Positions 53,930-63,967 of a stretch of DNA of 64,000 nt are shown here, in pieces. The stretch is from the NCBI GenBank assembly GCA_003056425.1, contig PYVY01000009.1, positions 62,001 through 126,000 on the forward strand, written 5' to 3'. The position numbers were made by a program, and so were the translations under genes. The notes beneath the pieces are model-generated. The model was not told the DNA's origin. It was given only the letters and a program-made list of their open reading frames with translations, and did no database searches. How positions within the stretch are numbered: position 1 is the first letter of the stretch; every line of letters starts with the position of its first letter. The DNA comes from Alteromonas indica (GTDB taxonomy: Bacteria; Pseudomonadota; Gammaproteobacteria; Enterobacterales; Alteromonadaceae).

Positions 53930-53945
53930 AGTAGAATAAGATGTA

Positions 53946-54386
53946 TTAAGAAGACGTGCCGGAACAACTGTTTGAAAGGGTCACATCACTACAGGTTAGC
54001 GCCCATGATAGACTACCGTTGTTAGTATCAGTTGGAGTAAATACGGCTGTTGCACTCGGCAGCGAGTGAGCAGCACTTGTGGTTACGGTTACTACACCAT
54101 CTGCTGTGGAAACTCCAACAACATCACCGGATGCAGAGATGTTAGCGGGTACACCGTTGTTTTCCGCATCACACTCTTCTTCATCACCGGTAGACTGAAA
54201 GCAAATCTCAACAGCGGTTTTGGCACCGGCAGAAGCGTTCAGTAACTCTGAAAATTTCGCTTTTTGTACGTAGTTCTGATACGCAGGCAAGGCCACGGCC
54301 GCCAGAATGCCGATAATCGCAACTACGATCATCAGTTCGATCAGAGTAAAACCGTCTTGTTTTTTTGCAGGGCTAAATTGTTTCAT
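53946..54386 (-). CDS. pilA: Type IV major pilin PilA
   Basis: The 146-residue prepilin has a class III leader ([12 protein letters not shown]) cut before F13, giving a mature start '[20 protein letters not shown]' with the conserved Glu5 (E17 of the precursor) and a long hydrophobic helix. Cysteines are at 62, 72, 132 and 141; the last pair (C132-C141) probably forms the D-region disulfide. It should be processed by PilD. It is followed by its own terminator and precedes pilC. Confidence 0.95.
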   Translation of the reverse strand: MKQFSPAKKQDGFTLIELMIVVAIIGILAAVALPAYQNYVQKAKFSELLNASAGAKTAVEICFQSTGDEEECDAENNGVPANISASGDVVGVSTADGVVTVTTSAAHSLPSATAVFTPTDTNNGSLSWALTCSDVTLSNSCSGTSS

Positions 54387-54642
54387 CGTTGTTCTCCGGG
54401 TGCGTATAGGACGCTAATTTAAAAAGTTGCTATTTAGGTTAGATTACTAATCAAAGTTACGTTTTATACCTGGTTCGTCCTTGTCACTCCCCCGGTACTT
54501 GAAGCCAAGTATAGGAAAGAAAGTGTCATTGACAAGTATTTGAAAGTATACTTATGTGTAGGTTCTGCCGGAGTAAGAAAGGAGGGGTGGCACGTTTATA
54601 TTAACCTTAAAACAGTGCCAAAAAGGTATTTAAATCATCCTG

Positions 54643-55530
<888 letters not shown>

Positions 55531-55533
55531 TTA

Positions 55534-56040
55534 TTAAAGGGTGCGCAATATTAACCAATCTTCACGCTGAGTAAACTCTAACTGGCGTAAAACACTCATT
55601 CCCAGCAAAATTTGCCCTTCGCCCAGCCCCGGGTTCAGGTTAGCGTTAATGTTATGCAGGGTAATATCGCCGATAGTGAGGGTGTCGATACGGGTTTGTG
55701 CTACCCGCACTACACCATTGGCCGTTTGCGCCATCGCGGTTCTGCCGGCCGTCAGGCCCAGTTCGCTTTGCATGCTGGCGGGTATGGCGACATCGGTAGC
55801 GCCGGTATCCACCAAAAAAACCACTGGCGTACCATTAATGGTACCGCTGGTTACATAATGGCCCTGACGATTTTGTTTCAACCGCACCTCAGTCTGGCCA
55901 TCGATCCGCATTGACTGCGGTTCACGATTAGGATTTTGCTGTTTGTCCAATACATCGGTAAACAACAGGGTAAGTAACCCAAGCCCGCAAATCCAGGCCA
56001 GAATAAACATCCACTTACCCATCGACTTTTCACTGCTCAT
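55534..56040 (-). CDS. Retropepsin-like aspartic protease, TIGR02281 family, membrane-anchored
   Basis: The 168-residue protein has an N-terminal membrane helix ('WMFILAWICGLGLLTLLFTDVL', in part, residues 9-30) and one periplasmic retropepsin-like domain with the catalytic 'VVFLVDTGATDVAIP' (DTGA) and the second signature 'ILLGMSVLRQLEF'. Such proteins are clan AA aspartic proteases that would act as dimers. The substrate is unknown. It overlaps nothing, but it sits 30 bases before nadC and is divergent from ampD. Confidence 0.88.
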   Translation of the reverse strand: MSSEKSMGKWMFILAWICGLGLLTLLFTDVLDKQQNPNREPQSMRIDGQTEVRLKQNRQGHYVTSGTINGTPVVFLVDTGATDVAIPASMQSELGLTAGRTAMAQTANGVVRVAQTRIDTLTIGDITLHNINANLNPGLGEGQILLGMSVLRQLEFTQREDWLILRTL

Positions 56041-56241
56041 GACTACCTGAAACTCTCGCTAATGCTACATTGATACCAGCGCTGGTCTTCTCGCGGGTAT
56101 GGATTATAAAAACGCCGCGGGACATATCTGGCCCCCTGGCTGTCTAAGGCTATCGTACCTTTACTGCCACATACCGCGGCAATACTTGTACCTGGGGTAG
56201 GGTAGTGTCAGAATTTAGCATAACAACCCTTTGTTCACATT

Positions 56242-56787
56242 ATGGTGCTTATTGTGGAGTATTTCCCCCACGCTATCCGTAAAGCCTCACCGTTTTACGA
56301 TGAACGCCCGGCCGAGACTGCCATATCGTTATTGGTGATCCACAATATTTCTTTACCGCCGGGTGAGTTTAACACAAAGGGCATTGAGCAGCTTTTTACC
56401 GGAAAGCTTAACCCCGCTGAGCATCCTTTTTATCAGCACATTGCCGGGCTTGAAGTGTCTGCGCATTGTGTGGTGTACCGCGATGGTCGGATAGAGCAAT
56501 ATGTGCCTTTTACCCAGCGCGCCTGGCATGCCGGAGCATCGCAGTTTCAGGGGCGGGCACGATGTAATGACTTTGCCATCGGCATAGAGATGGAAGGTAC
56601 TGATGACATGCCCTATACCGAGGCCCAGTATGGCAGCCTGCTTCAGCTAAGCCAGGCCATTATCGCCGCCTTTCCGGCTATCACCTGCGGGCGGGTGGTG
56701 GGCCATACCGATATTGCGCCAGGGCGCAAAACTGATCCGGGCCCGGCTTTTGACTGGGCGCGCTACCGCCAGGCGCTATTTGCCTGA
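56242..56787 (+). CDS. ampD: N-acetyl-anhydromuramyl-L-alanine amidase AmpD
   Basis: AmpD removes the peptide from anhydro-MurNAc-peptides in cell-wall recycling and so controls AmpR-type beta-lactamase induction. The 181-residue cytoplasmic protein has the zinc ligands H34 ('LLVIHNISLPP'), H155 and D165 ('VGHTDIAPGRKTDPGPAFDW'), at the positions seen in E. coli AmpD. ampE follows after 109 bases. Confidence 0.97.
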   Translation: MVLIVEYFPHAIRKASPFYDERPAETAISLLVIHNISLPPGEFNTKGIEQLFTGKLNPAEHPFYQHIAGLEVSAHCVVYRDGRIEQYVPFTQRAWHAGASQFQGRARCNDFAIGIEMEGTDDMPYTEAQYGSLLQLSQAIIAAFPAITCGRVVGHTDIAPGRKTDPGPAFDWARYRQALFA

Positions 56788-56896
56788 AAACTAAATCACC
56801 TCTAAAAGCGCTCTATTTTGCCAACCAAACCAGGCGCCAGTGCATTGCACAAACGCCTCAATGGAGCGCTAAACCAGCCATAGGATATGATTCACT

Positions 56897-57874
56897 ATGA
56901 TGCTTATCAGCTTACTCATTGCGCTGTGTATCGACCGCTACTACCGACGTGGTAAAAAAGGGTATTTAGACTATTACCTGGGGGCGTTTAATCGCTATCT
57001 AATAGGTAAACAGCTTGTTCAAGGTAAACAGCAGGGACATTGTAAGCCCGCAGACGGCGACTCCCTGGCTGCGCCAGATGCGGTCAACCCTGCTACCACG
57101 CCACAAGTTATGACTGAAGCAACGCAACCTGCGAACGGGCCATCCGCTAAGGTGCATACACAGCCGCATCAACATAGCCAGGCTGGCTATCGGTCTCAGC
57201 TTATCGTGCTGTTAGCCCCCGCTCTATTGATAGGGGGTACACTGCTGATAGCTGATACCGTGTTGTTCACCTTTGTAGTACAAACCCTGGTACTTACTTT
57301 AGCGCTGGGGATGGCGGGCTTCAGGCATACCTTTCGCTGTTTTAAAGATGCTTGTAAGCGGGGCGATACCCAGGCTGCTTATTTGTACGTGAGCATGCTG
57401 ACCCAGCGCCAGCCCGCCGGGGAAAGCCCGGATACCTGTATGGCCAAAGCAGTCCTATGGCTAAGTTATCGCTATTATGCCACCATTATTATTATCTTCG
57501 CCGCATTAGGCGTGCCCGGTGTATTGATATATTGCACTGCGCGGATGCTGGCAGGGGATGATTGCCACCAGCAGCCGGTTTCATTAGCTTCCCGCTGTTT
57601 ACATATAGTAGATTTTATTCCGGTTCGGATTACCACGTTGGGCTTTTTGCTGGTAGGTCATTTTTCCCGCGCCGCGGGGGCCTGGCTAAAAGGTGTCGGT
57701 CAAATCTCCCTTAGTGCCCAAGCTTATCTTATTGCCGTAGGACAGCGGGCCGAAGAACTTGAGCAGCATAAGAATACGTTGTGCACCGATGGCGCCGTAC
57801 AATTGGCCAAGCGGAATATGGGGTTGTTAGTCGTTGCCAGTGCTGTGCTCACCCTTACTGGCGTATTGATTTAA
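56897..57874 (+). CDS. ampE: AmpE family inner-membrane regulatory protein
   Basis: AmpE is a membrane protein whose gene is paired with ampD and linked to beta-lactamase regulation. The 325-residue protein has several membrane helices ('LIVLLAPALLIGGTLLIADTVLF' in part, and helices near residues 190-220 and at the C-terminus). Positional pairing with ampD and the sequence 'FRHTFRCFKDACKRGDTQAAYLYVS' (in part) support the call. A hydrophilic 30-residue stretch (about 45-85) is probably a loop. Confidence 0.9.
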   Translation: MMLISLLIALCIDRYYRRGKKGYLDYYLGAFNRYLIGKQLVQGKQQGHCKPADGDSLAAPDAVNPATTPQVMTEATQPANGPSAKVHTQPHQHSQAGYRSQLIVLLAPALLIGGTLLIADTVLFTFVVQTLVLTLALGMAGFRHTFRCFKDACKRGDTQAAYLYVSMLTQRQPAGESPDTCMAKAVLWLSYRYYATIIIIFAALGVPGVLIYCTARMLAGDDCHQQPVSLASRCLHIVDFIPVRITTLGFLLVGHFSRAAGAWLKGVGQISLSAQAYLIAVGQRAEELEQHKNTLCTDGAVQLAKRNMGLLVVASAVLTLTGVLI

Positions 57875-58182
57875 CAGGCTTATTTAGGTTTTTGCGGGCC
57901 AGCGCTATGGTGGGTATTGGTCATTCGGTTTAATAGTGGCGCTGTATCACTCATGTTAATACCTCGTCAGACCAGTTTTAATATGTGAAATATATCAACA
58001 AAATCAATGTTTATGCTTAACAAACATGAAACCTTTTTGGTCACCCATTTAGCAGGGTATTTACCTGCGTTTTAAACTGCCTTACACTGTATAGGTAAAA
58101 TGGTATGACCAATAGGCGGGGTAAACATCAAGGTGTTTACAAAATAACCCGCAGGGTTTGTCTGAACTGTTAAAGGATACGC
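57875..58182 (+). promoter_or_regulatory. pdhR upstream region
   Basis: This 308-base gap contains the PdhR box at 58098-58114 (separate entry) and, just downstream, a 7-bp dyad GTAAACA-tcaagg-TGTTTAC at 58121-58140. A TAAAAT at 58096-58101 could be a -10 that the box overlaps. No gene was seen here. Confidence 0.55.
58098..58114 (+). promoter_or_regulatory. PdhR operator
   Basis: AAATGGTATGACCAATA contains the inverted TGGT-atg-ACCA core of the PdhR consensus (ATTGGTATGACCAAT) with all core bases matching. It lies about 70 bases before the pdhR start and probably mediates autorepression of pdhR-aceEF-lpd, relieved by pyruvate. Confidence 0.9.
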
Positions 58183-58929
58183 ATGCAGCAGGGGCGCAAA
58201 AAGTTGTCTGATGTCATCACCGAACAACTGGAATCAATGATTCTGGATGGGTCGTTGCTGGCTGGACAAAAACTGCCACCAGAGCGTGAGCTGGCGACCC
58301 GGTTTGATGTTTCGCGGCCATCTTTGCGTGAAGCTATCGGTAACTTACAGGCGCGGGGATTGGTCGAGCGTAAACAGGGTGGCGGCACGTTTGTAAGTAA
58401 AAGTTTAAATGCTGCATTGCTTGATCCCCTGATGGCGCTTATCAGTCGTCGCCCGGAAACGCAGTTTGACCTGTTAGAGTTTCGACATGCACTGGAAGGT
58501 ATGGCAGCCTATTATGCAGCGCTGCGTGGCCAACCAGAAGATTACCAGGCGTTGCAGCAGGCGTTGGACGAGTTGCCCGTGCCAGCAAAGCAAGATAGTC
58601 AGCATGGTCTGGCCGCTGCTTTGGGTAAGTTTTATATCATTATGGCCCGCGCTTCGCACAATATGGTGCTGTTACACGTAATGAGCACCATGCAGGCCAT
58701 GTTGGTAGAAAATATTGAACGAAATTTGGAAATGCTGGCTCAACATACTGACGTTGCCGCGGATTTATCCCGTCAACGCGCAGAAATTGTCGCCGCCATT
58801 GCCGACAGAGACCCAGAAAGCGCGCGACAGGCATGTAACGCGCATCTGGCATTTATAGAAAAAACCTTACTGGCTATTAACCAGCGCGACAGCAGAGTAC
58901 AGCGTGCGTTAAGACGCCTGGAAATTTAG
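58183..58929 (+). CDS. pdhR: Pyruvate dehydrogenase complex repressor PdhR
   Basis: PdhR is a GntR/FadR-family repressor that senses pyruvate. The 248-residue protein has a winged helix domain ('LPPERELATRFDVSRPSLREAI', in part, and 'GLVERKQGGGTFVS') and a C-terminal FCD effector domain. It is the first gene of the pdhR-aceE-aceF-lpd locus and has a PdhR box upstream. Confidence 0.97.
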   Translation: MQQGRKKLSDVITEQLESMILDGSLLAGQKLPPERELATRFDVSRPSLREAIGNLQARGLVERKQGGGTFVSKSLNAALLDPLMALISRRPETQFDLLEFRHALEGMAAYYAALRGQPEDYQALQQALDELPVPAKQDSQHGLAAALGKFYIIMARASHNMVLLHVMSTMQAMLVENIERNLEMLAQHTDVAADLSRQRAEIVAAIADRDPESARQACNAHLAFIEKTLLAINQRDSRVQRALRRLEI

Positions 58930-59096
58930 CGGCGAAAGCCAATAAAACACACGCACGCCTGAAGTCGTTAGGCGCGTAAATAAGAGGTAAGCCATTACGG
59001 CTTGCTGAAAGTACAACATAATTTAGCTATACCGTCCTCCACCGGTTTGCGGTGCTGTGGATGGATTTCTATATTAAGCAAAAATAGGATGGCACC

Positions 59097-61763
59097 ATGA
59101 CTGAAATGATGCACCAAGATGTGGATCCGCAAGAAACACAAGAATGGCTGGAGTCGTTAGAGTCAGTTTTAGAAGAAGAAGGTATTGAAAGGGCTCACTT
59201 CTTATTAGAATCATTAATTGAGAAAGCACGCAGAAATGGTGCCCACTTACCCTATGATGCAACTACCGCGTATTTAAATACTATCCCGCCAGGGCAAGAA
59301 CCTACGATGCCGGGCGATCAGACCATTGAGGGTAAAATACGTAACGCCCTTCGCTGGAACGCGCTGATGATGGTATTGCGAGCGTCTAAAAAAGACCTCG
59401 AGCTAGGCGGCCATATTTCAAGTTTTGCCTCTTCAGCAATGCTGTATGATGTTGGTTTTAACCACTTCTTCCGCGCACCAAATGATAAAGACGGTGGTGA
59501 CTTCCTGTTTATTCAGGGCCATGTATCTCCGGGTATTTATTCGCGCGCTTATCTTGAAGGGCGGTTATCAGAAGACCAGTTAGACATGTTCCGTCAGGAA
59601 GTCGATGGCGAAGGTTTGTCTTCTTATCCGCATCCAAAGTTAATGCCTGATTTCTGGCAGTTCCCGACGGTATCAATGGGCCTGGGCCCCATGCAGGCGA
59701 TTTATCTTGCCCGTTATCTGAAATATTTGACCAACCGCGGCCTGAAAGATTGTTCCGAACAGCGCGTATGGTGTTTCCTGGGCGATGGTGAAATTGATGA
59801 GCCGGAAAGCTTGGGTGCCATCGGTCTTGCCTCACGCGAAGGCCTGGACAACCTGACATTTGTAGTGAACTGTAACCTGCAACGTTTGGATGGCCCGGTA
59901 CGCGGCAACGGCAAAATTATTCAGGAGCTGGAAGGCACCTTCCGCGGCGCTGGCTGGGAAGTCATTAAAGTTATCTGGGGACGTTACTGGGATCCGCTAC
60001 TGGCCCGTGATAATTCCGGCAAACTGCTTGACCTGATGAATGAGACGGTCGACGGCGAGTATCAGAACTTTAAAGCCAAAGGCGGCGCGTACACGCGTGA
60101 GAAATTCTTTGGTAAATACCCTGAACTTAAAGAAATGGTCTCCAATATGTCAGATGAAGATATCTGGCGTTTGAACCGCGGTGGTCATGATCCGGTTAAA
60201 GTCTATGCGGCTTACGATCGCGCTACAAAAACCGAAGGTCGCCCTCAGGTTATCTTAGCTAAAACGGTTAAAGGCTATGGCATGGGTGCCGCTGGTGAAG
60301 GTAAGAACATTGCCCACCAGGTGAAGAAAATGGATACCGAAGCGGTTAAAGCTTACCGTGATCGGTTCAATATTCCGGTATCAGATGAAAGCTTGTCTGA
60401 CTTGCCGTACTACAAGTTTGATGAAGACAGCGAAGAGATGAAATATCTCAAAGCGCGTCGCGAAGCATTGCATGGCTTTATGCCACGGCGTCTGGCGAAA
60501 AGTACAGAAGACTTACCAGCGCCTGATCTTAAAGCATTTGAGGCCGTTACCAAAGGCTCTGGCGATCGTGAAATCTCGACGACCATGGCCTTTGTCCGTG
60601 TACTGACTGCCATGCTCAAAGATAAGAAAATTGGTAAGCGTGTGGTACCGATTATTCCGGATGAAGCGCGTACTTTTGGCATGGAAGGTCTATTCCGTCA
60701 AGTGGGGATTTATTCCTCACAAGGCCAGAAATACGAGCCACAGGATTCTGACCAGGTAGCGTATTATCGCGAAGATACCAAAGGGCAGGTTCTGCAGGAA
60801 GGTATTAACGAGCTTGGCGCCATGGCGTCCTGGCTGGCTGCGGGTACCTCGTACAGCACTAACGACTTGCCGATGATTCCGGTATACATTTACTACTCAA
60901 TGTTTGGCTTCCAACGTGTTGGTGACCTGGCATGGGCGGCTGGCGACTCTCAGGCGCGCGGCTTCCTGGTTGGCGGTACAGCCGGTAGAACAACCCTGAA
61001 TGGGGAAGGTCTGCAGCATCAGGATGGTCACAGCCATACGCAGGCAGCATTGATTCCTAACTGTATATCTTACGACCCAACGTATGGTTTTGAAATTGCG
61101 GTTATCATGCAAGACGGTCTACGTCGGATGTTTGAAGAACAGGAAGACGTGTTCTACTACCTGACCGTGATGAACGAAAATTACAAACAGCCAGAAATGC
61201 CTAAAGGCGTGGAAGAAGGCATTGTAAAAGGCATATACCTGCTTGATACCGTGGGTGAAAGTGATAAGAAAGTGAAGCTGTTAGGCTCGGGTACGATTTT
61301 GGAGCAAGTGCGTGAAGCCGCTACCAAACTGGCCGAAGACTATGGCATTGAAGCTGAAGTGTATAGTGTTACCTCGTTTAACGAGCTAACCCGTGATGGT
61401 CTGGATGTGGATCGCTACAACATGCTTCACCCTGATGGGCAGGCTCGCACACCGTACATTACCGATGTTCTTAACAACGGTAATAATGGTCCTACGATTG
61501 CCGCCACAGATTACATTAAAAACTATGCTGACCAGGTACGCAGTTTTGTACCAGGTAGCTATCGCGTACTGGGTACTGACGGTTTCGGGCGTTCTGATAG
61601 CCGCGCTAATCTGCGTCGCCACTTTGAAGTTGATGCTGCGTATGTTACTTACGCTGCATTGTATGAACTTTATAAAGCCGGCGATCTGGATGCGAAAACG
61701 CTGTCTCAGGCCATGCAAGACCTGAACATCGACCCAGAAAAAGTTAACCCACTGTACGCGTAA
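59097..61763 (+). CDS. aceE: Pyruvate dehydrogenase E1 component
   Basis: AceE is the thiamine diphosphate-dependent E1 of the pyruvate dehydrogenase complex. The 888-residue homodimeric-type protein matches E. coli AceE in length. It includes the TPP motif 'FLGDGEIDEPESLGAI' through 'NLTFVVNCNLQRLDGPVRGN' (parts), and the C-terminal transketolase-like domain with 'GAMASWLAAGTSYS'. ATG 59097 follows a GGATG site; aceF starts 19 bases after its stop. Confidence 0.99.
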   Translation: MTEMMHQDVDPQETQEWLESLESVLEEEGIERAHFLLESLIEKARRNGAHLPYDATTAYLNTIPPGQEPTMPGDQTIEGKIRNALRWNALMMVLRASKKDLELGGHISSFASSAMLYDVGFNHFFRAPNDKDGGDFLFIQGHVSPGIYSRAYLEGRLSEDQLDMFRQEVDGEGLSSYPHPKLMPDFWQFPTVSMGLGPMQAIYLARYLKYLTNRGLKDCSEQRVWCFLGDGEIDEPESLGAIGLASREGLDNLTFVVNCNLQRLDGPVRGNGKIIQELEGTFRGAGWEVIKVIWGRYWDPLLARDNSGKLLDLMNETVDGEYQNFKAKGGAYTREKFFGKYPELKEMVSNMSDEDIWRLNRGGHDPVKVYAAYDRATKTEGRPQVILAKTVKGYGMGAAGEGKNIAHQVKKMDTEAVKAYRDRFNIPVSDESLSDLPYYKFDEDSEEMKYLKARREALHGFMPRRLAKSTEDLPAPDLKAFEAVTKGSGDREISTTMAFVRVLTAMLKDKKIGKRVVPIIPDEARTFGMEGLFRQVGIYSSQGQKYEPQDSDQVAYYREDTKGQVLQEGINELGAMASWLAAGTSYSTNDLPMIPVYIYYSMFGFQRVGDLAWAAGDSQARGFLVGGTAGRTTLNGEGLQHQDGHSHTQAALIPNCISYDPTYGFEIAVIMQDGLRRMFEEQEDVFYYLTVMNENYKQPEMPKGVEEGIVKGIYLLDTVGESDKKVKLLGSGTILEQVREAATKLAEDYGIEAEVYSVTSFNELTRDGLDVDRYNMLHPDGQARTPYITDVLNNGNNGPTIAATDYIKNYADQVRSFVPGSYRVLGTDGFGRSDSRANLRRHFEVDAAYVTYAALYELYKAGDLDAKTLSQAMQDLNIDPEKVNPLYA

Positions 61764-61782
61764 GCACAGGAGAGACCGCAAC

Positions 61783-63825
61783 ATGGCAGATATTAAAGAC
61801 GTACTCGTACCGGATTTAGGTGAAGACGAAGTAGAAGTCATAGAACTGTGCGTGGCAGAGGGTGATGAGGTTGACGCTGAAGACTCTCTGGTTACGGTAG
61901 AAAGCGATAAAGCCAGCATGGATGTACCCGCGCCGTTTGCCGGCAAGGTGAAAGCGCTGAAAGTGAAAGTTGGCGATAAAATTTCCCAGGGCGATTTGTT
62001 AGCGCAACTGGAAGCGGCTGGTAGCAGTGATGAAGACAGCGACAGCGACAGCGATGCTGCCGCTGCACCACAGCCAAAGCCGGAAGAAGCGGCGCAAGAC
62101 AAGGCCGAGGCACCTGAGCAGGACGACCAGCCGGCGTCGGGCAATAGCCAATCTGGTGGCGGTAGCTCCACTATTGAAGTTACCGTGCCGGACATTGGTG
62201 ATGCCGCCGAAGTGGATGTTATCGAAGTATTGGTCAGCGAAGGTGATAGCGTAGAAGCTGAAGACGGACTGATTACGCTGGAAACCGATAAAGCTACCAT
62301 GGATGTCCCTTCACCGCAGGCCGGTAAAGTGGTTAGCCTGAAGGTAAAAGAAGGCGATAAGGTCAGCGAAGGTTCGCTGGTACTGACCTTGGAAGTGGCG
62401 GGTGAAGCATCGGCCGACGATAGCGCCGCGGCGCCAGCCGACACCACTACCACTGACAGCAGCAGTGATAACGATGCCCAGGCAGCAGCTGACGACGATG
62501 CAGACGCAGGTGAAGAGCAGGAAATCGAAGTCACTGTGCCGGATATTGGTGATGCTGAAGATGTTGAAATCATTGATGTCTTGGTGGCAGAAGGTGACAC
62601 CATTGAAGCAGAAGATGGCCTGATTACCCTTGAAACCGACAAAGCCACCATGGATGTACCGGCGCCTAAAGGCGGTACAGTTACTAAGTTGCTGATTAAA
62701 CAAGGTGACAAGGTATCTAAAGGCTCGAAAGTGCTAATGCTTAAAGTCCAGGGGGCCAGTAAGCCTGCCGCCAAACAGGACGATAAGCCTGCAGCCAAGC
62801 AAGAAGCACCCAAAGCACAAGCCGCACAGGACTCTGGTCGGCCTAAGCCGCCGCCGGTGCCGCATCATCCGTCTGCCGGTGAAAAGCAGAAATCAGCCAA
62901 AGTGCATGCTTCACCGTCGGTGCGCCGTTTGGCCCGTGAGTTTGGTGTAGACTTGACTGAAGTATCGGGTAGTGGTCCGAAAAATCGTATCTTGAAAGAA
63001 GATGTGCAGTCTTATGTGAAATACGAACTATCGCGGCCTAAAGCGACCGCCGGATCAGTAGGAAAAGGCGAAGGGGGTGGTTTACAAGTGATTCCACAAC
63101 CTAAAGTTGATTTCTCGAAATTTGGTGAAGTGGAAGAAGTACCGCTTAGCCGTATTCAGAAATTGTCGGGCCCTAATCTTCACCGTAACTGGGTAACCAT
63201 ACCCCACGTTACTCAGTTTGAAGAAGCCGATATTACTGAGGTTGAAGCGTTCCGTAAGCAGCAAAACCAGATAGCTGAAAAGCGTAAGCTGGGCTTTAAA
63301 ATCACGCCGCTGGTGTTCATGATGAAGGCAGTGGCAGATGCACTTAAAGCTTACCCGCTGTTTAATACTTCACTTTCTGAATCGGGCGAGTCTTTAATTC
63401 AGAAAAAGTATTACCATATAGGTATAGCAGTAGACACACCAAATGGCCTGGTTGTGCCAGTGGTTCGTGATGTTGACCAAAAAGGCATTCACGAATTGTC
63501 TAAAGAGCTGATGGAAATTAGCCTTAAAGCCCGTGACGGCAAGCTGAAGTCTGCAGATATGCAGGGTAGTTGTTTTACAATTTCCAGCTTAGGTGGCATT
63601 GGTGGAACAGCGTTTACGCCAATTGTAAACGCGCCGGATGTGGCTATTCTGGGTGTCTCTAAGAGCGAAATGAAGCCGAAGTGGAATGGCAAAGACTTTG
63701 AGCCACGCCTGATGCTGCCGTTGTCGCTGTCTTACGATCACCGGGTTATTGACGGTGCCGTAGCAGCCCGGTTTGCGGTGCACCTTAAAACAGTGCTCGA
63801 AGACCTGCGCGAAATGCTGTTGTAG
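61783..63825 (+). CDS. aceF: Dihydrolipoyllysine acetyltransferase (E2) with three lipoyl domains
   Basis: AceF is the core E2 of the pyruvate dehydrogenase complex. The 680-residue protein has three lipoyl domains with lysines K43, K170 and K287, all in (E/T)DKA(S/T)MDVP contexts, joined by Ala/Asp/Glu-rich or Ser-rich linkers. A peripheral-subunit-binding domain follows (about 370-415, 'SPSVRRLAREFGVDL'), then the catalytic domain with the H653 and D657 active-site pair in 'YDHRVIDGAVA'. The three-domain form is the E. coli type. Confidence 0.98.
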   Translation: MADIKDVLVPDLGEDEVEVIELCVAEGDEVDAEDSLVTVESDKASMDVPAPFAGKVKALKVKVGDKISQGDLLAQLEAAGSSDEDSDSDSDAAAAPQPKPEEAAQDKAEAPEQDDQPASGNSQSGGGSSTIEVTVPDIGDAAEVDVIEVLVSEGDSVEAEDGLITLETDKATMDVPSPQAGKVVSLKVKEGDKVSEGSLVLTLEVAGEASADDSAAAPADTTTTDSSSDNDAQAAADDDADAGEEQEIEVTVPDIGDAEDVEIIDVLVAEGDTIEAEDGLITLETDKATMDVPAPKGGTVTKLLIKQGDKVSKGSKVLMLKVQGASKPAAKQDDKPAAKQEAPKAQAAQDSGRPKPPPVPHHPSAGEKQKSAKVHASPSVRRLAREFGVDLTEVSGSGPKNRILKEDVQSYVKYELSRPKATAGSVGKGEGGGLQVIPQPKVDFSKFGEVEEVPLSRIQKLSGPNLHRNWVTIPHVTQFEEADITEVEAFRKQQNQIAEKRKLGFKITPLVFMMKAVADALKAYPLFNTSLSESGESLIQKKYYHIGIAVDTPNGLVVPVVRDVDQKGIHELSKELMEISLKARDGKLKSADMQGSCFTISSLGGIGGTAFTPIVNAPDVAILGVSKSEMKPKWNGKDFEPRLMLPLSLSYDHRVIDGAVAARFAVHLKTVLEDLREMLL

Positions 63826-63835
63826 AAACACGCAA

Positions 63836-63870
63836 AAAGGGGAGCGTAAATCGTCTCCCCTTTATGTTTT
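63836..63870 (+). terminator. Hairpin between aceF and lpd, likely partial terminator
   Basis: AAAGGGGAG and CTCCCCTTT form a 9-bp stem around a 10-base loop, followed by ATGTTTTTG. A second small hairpin AGGGCT-aacc-AGCCCT lies at 63899-63914. They could reduce read-through from aceF into lpd, which starts at 63968. Confidence 0.6.
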
Positions 63871-63967
63871 TGCAGGCAAATAGCAAGCACGGCTTTACAG
63901 GGCTAACCAGCCCTAGTTAAACTTCTTAACGCATTATTTTCAGATATTTGACAAATTTGAGGTCACG

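Noticed and set aside
54588..54593. TGGCAC as a sigma-54 -24 element for pilA
   Set aside because: It is on the plus strand, opposite to pilA transcription. The minus-strand TGGCAC near 54615 lacks a matching -12 element.
61386..62813. 475-residue minus-strand open frame inside aceE/aceF
   Set aside because: It is Ser/Ala-rich and opposite the acidic lipoyl linkers; it is the mirror of aceE/aceF codon use, with no ribosome site or domain.
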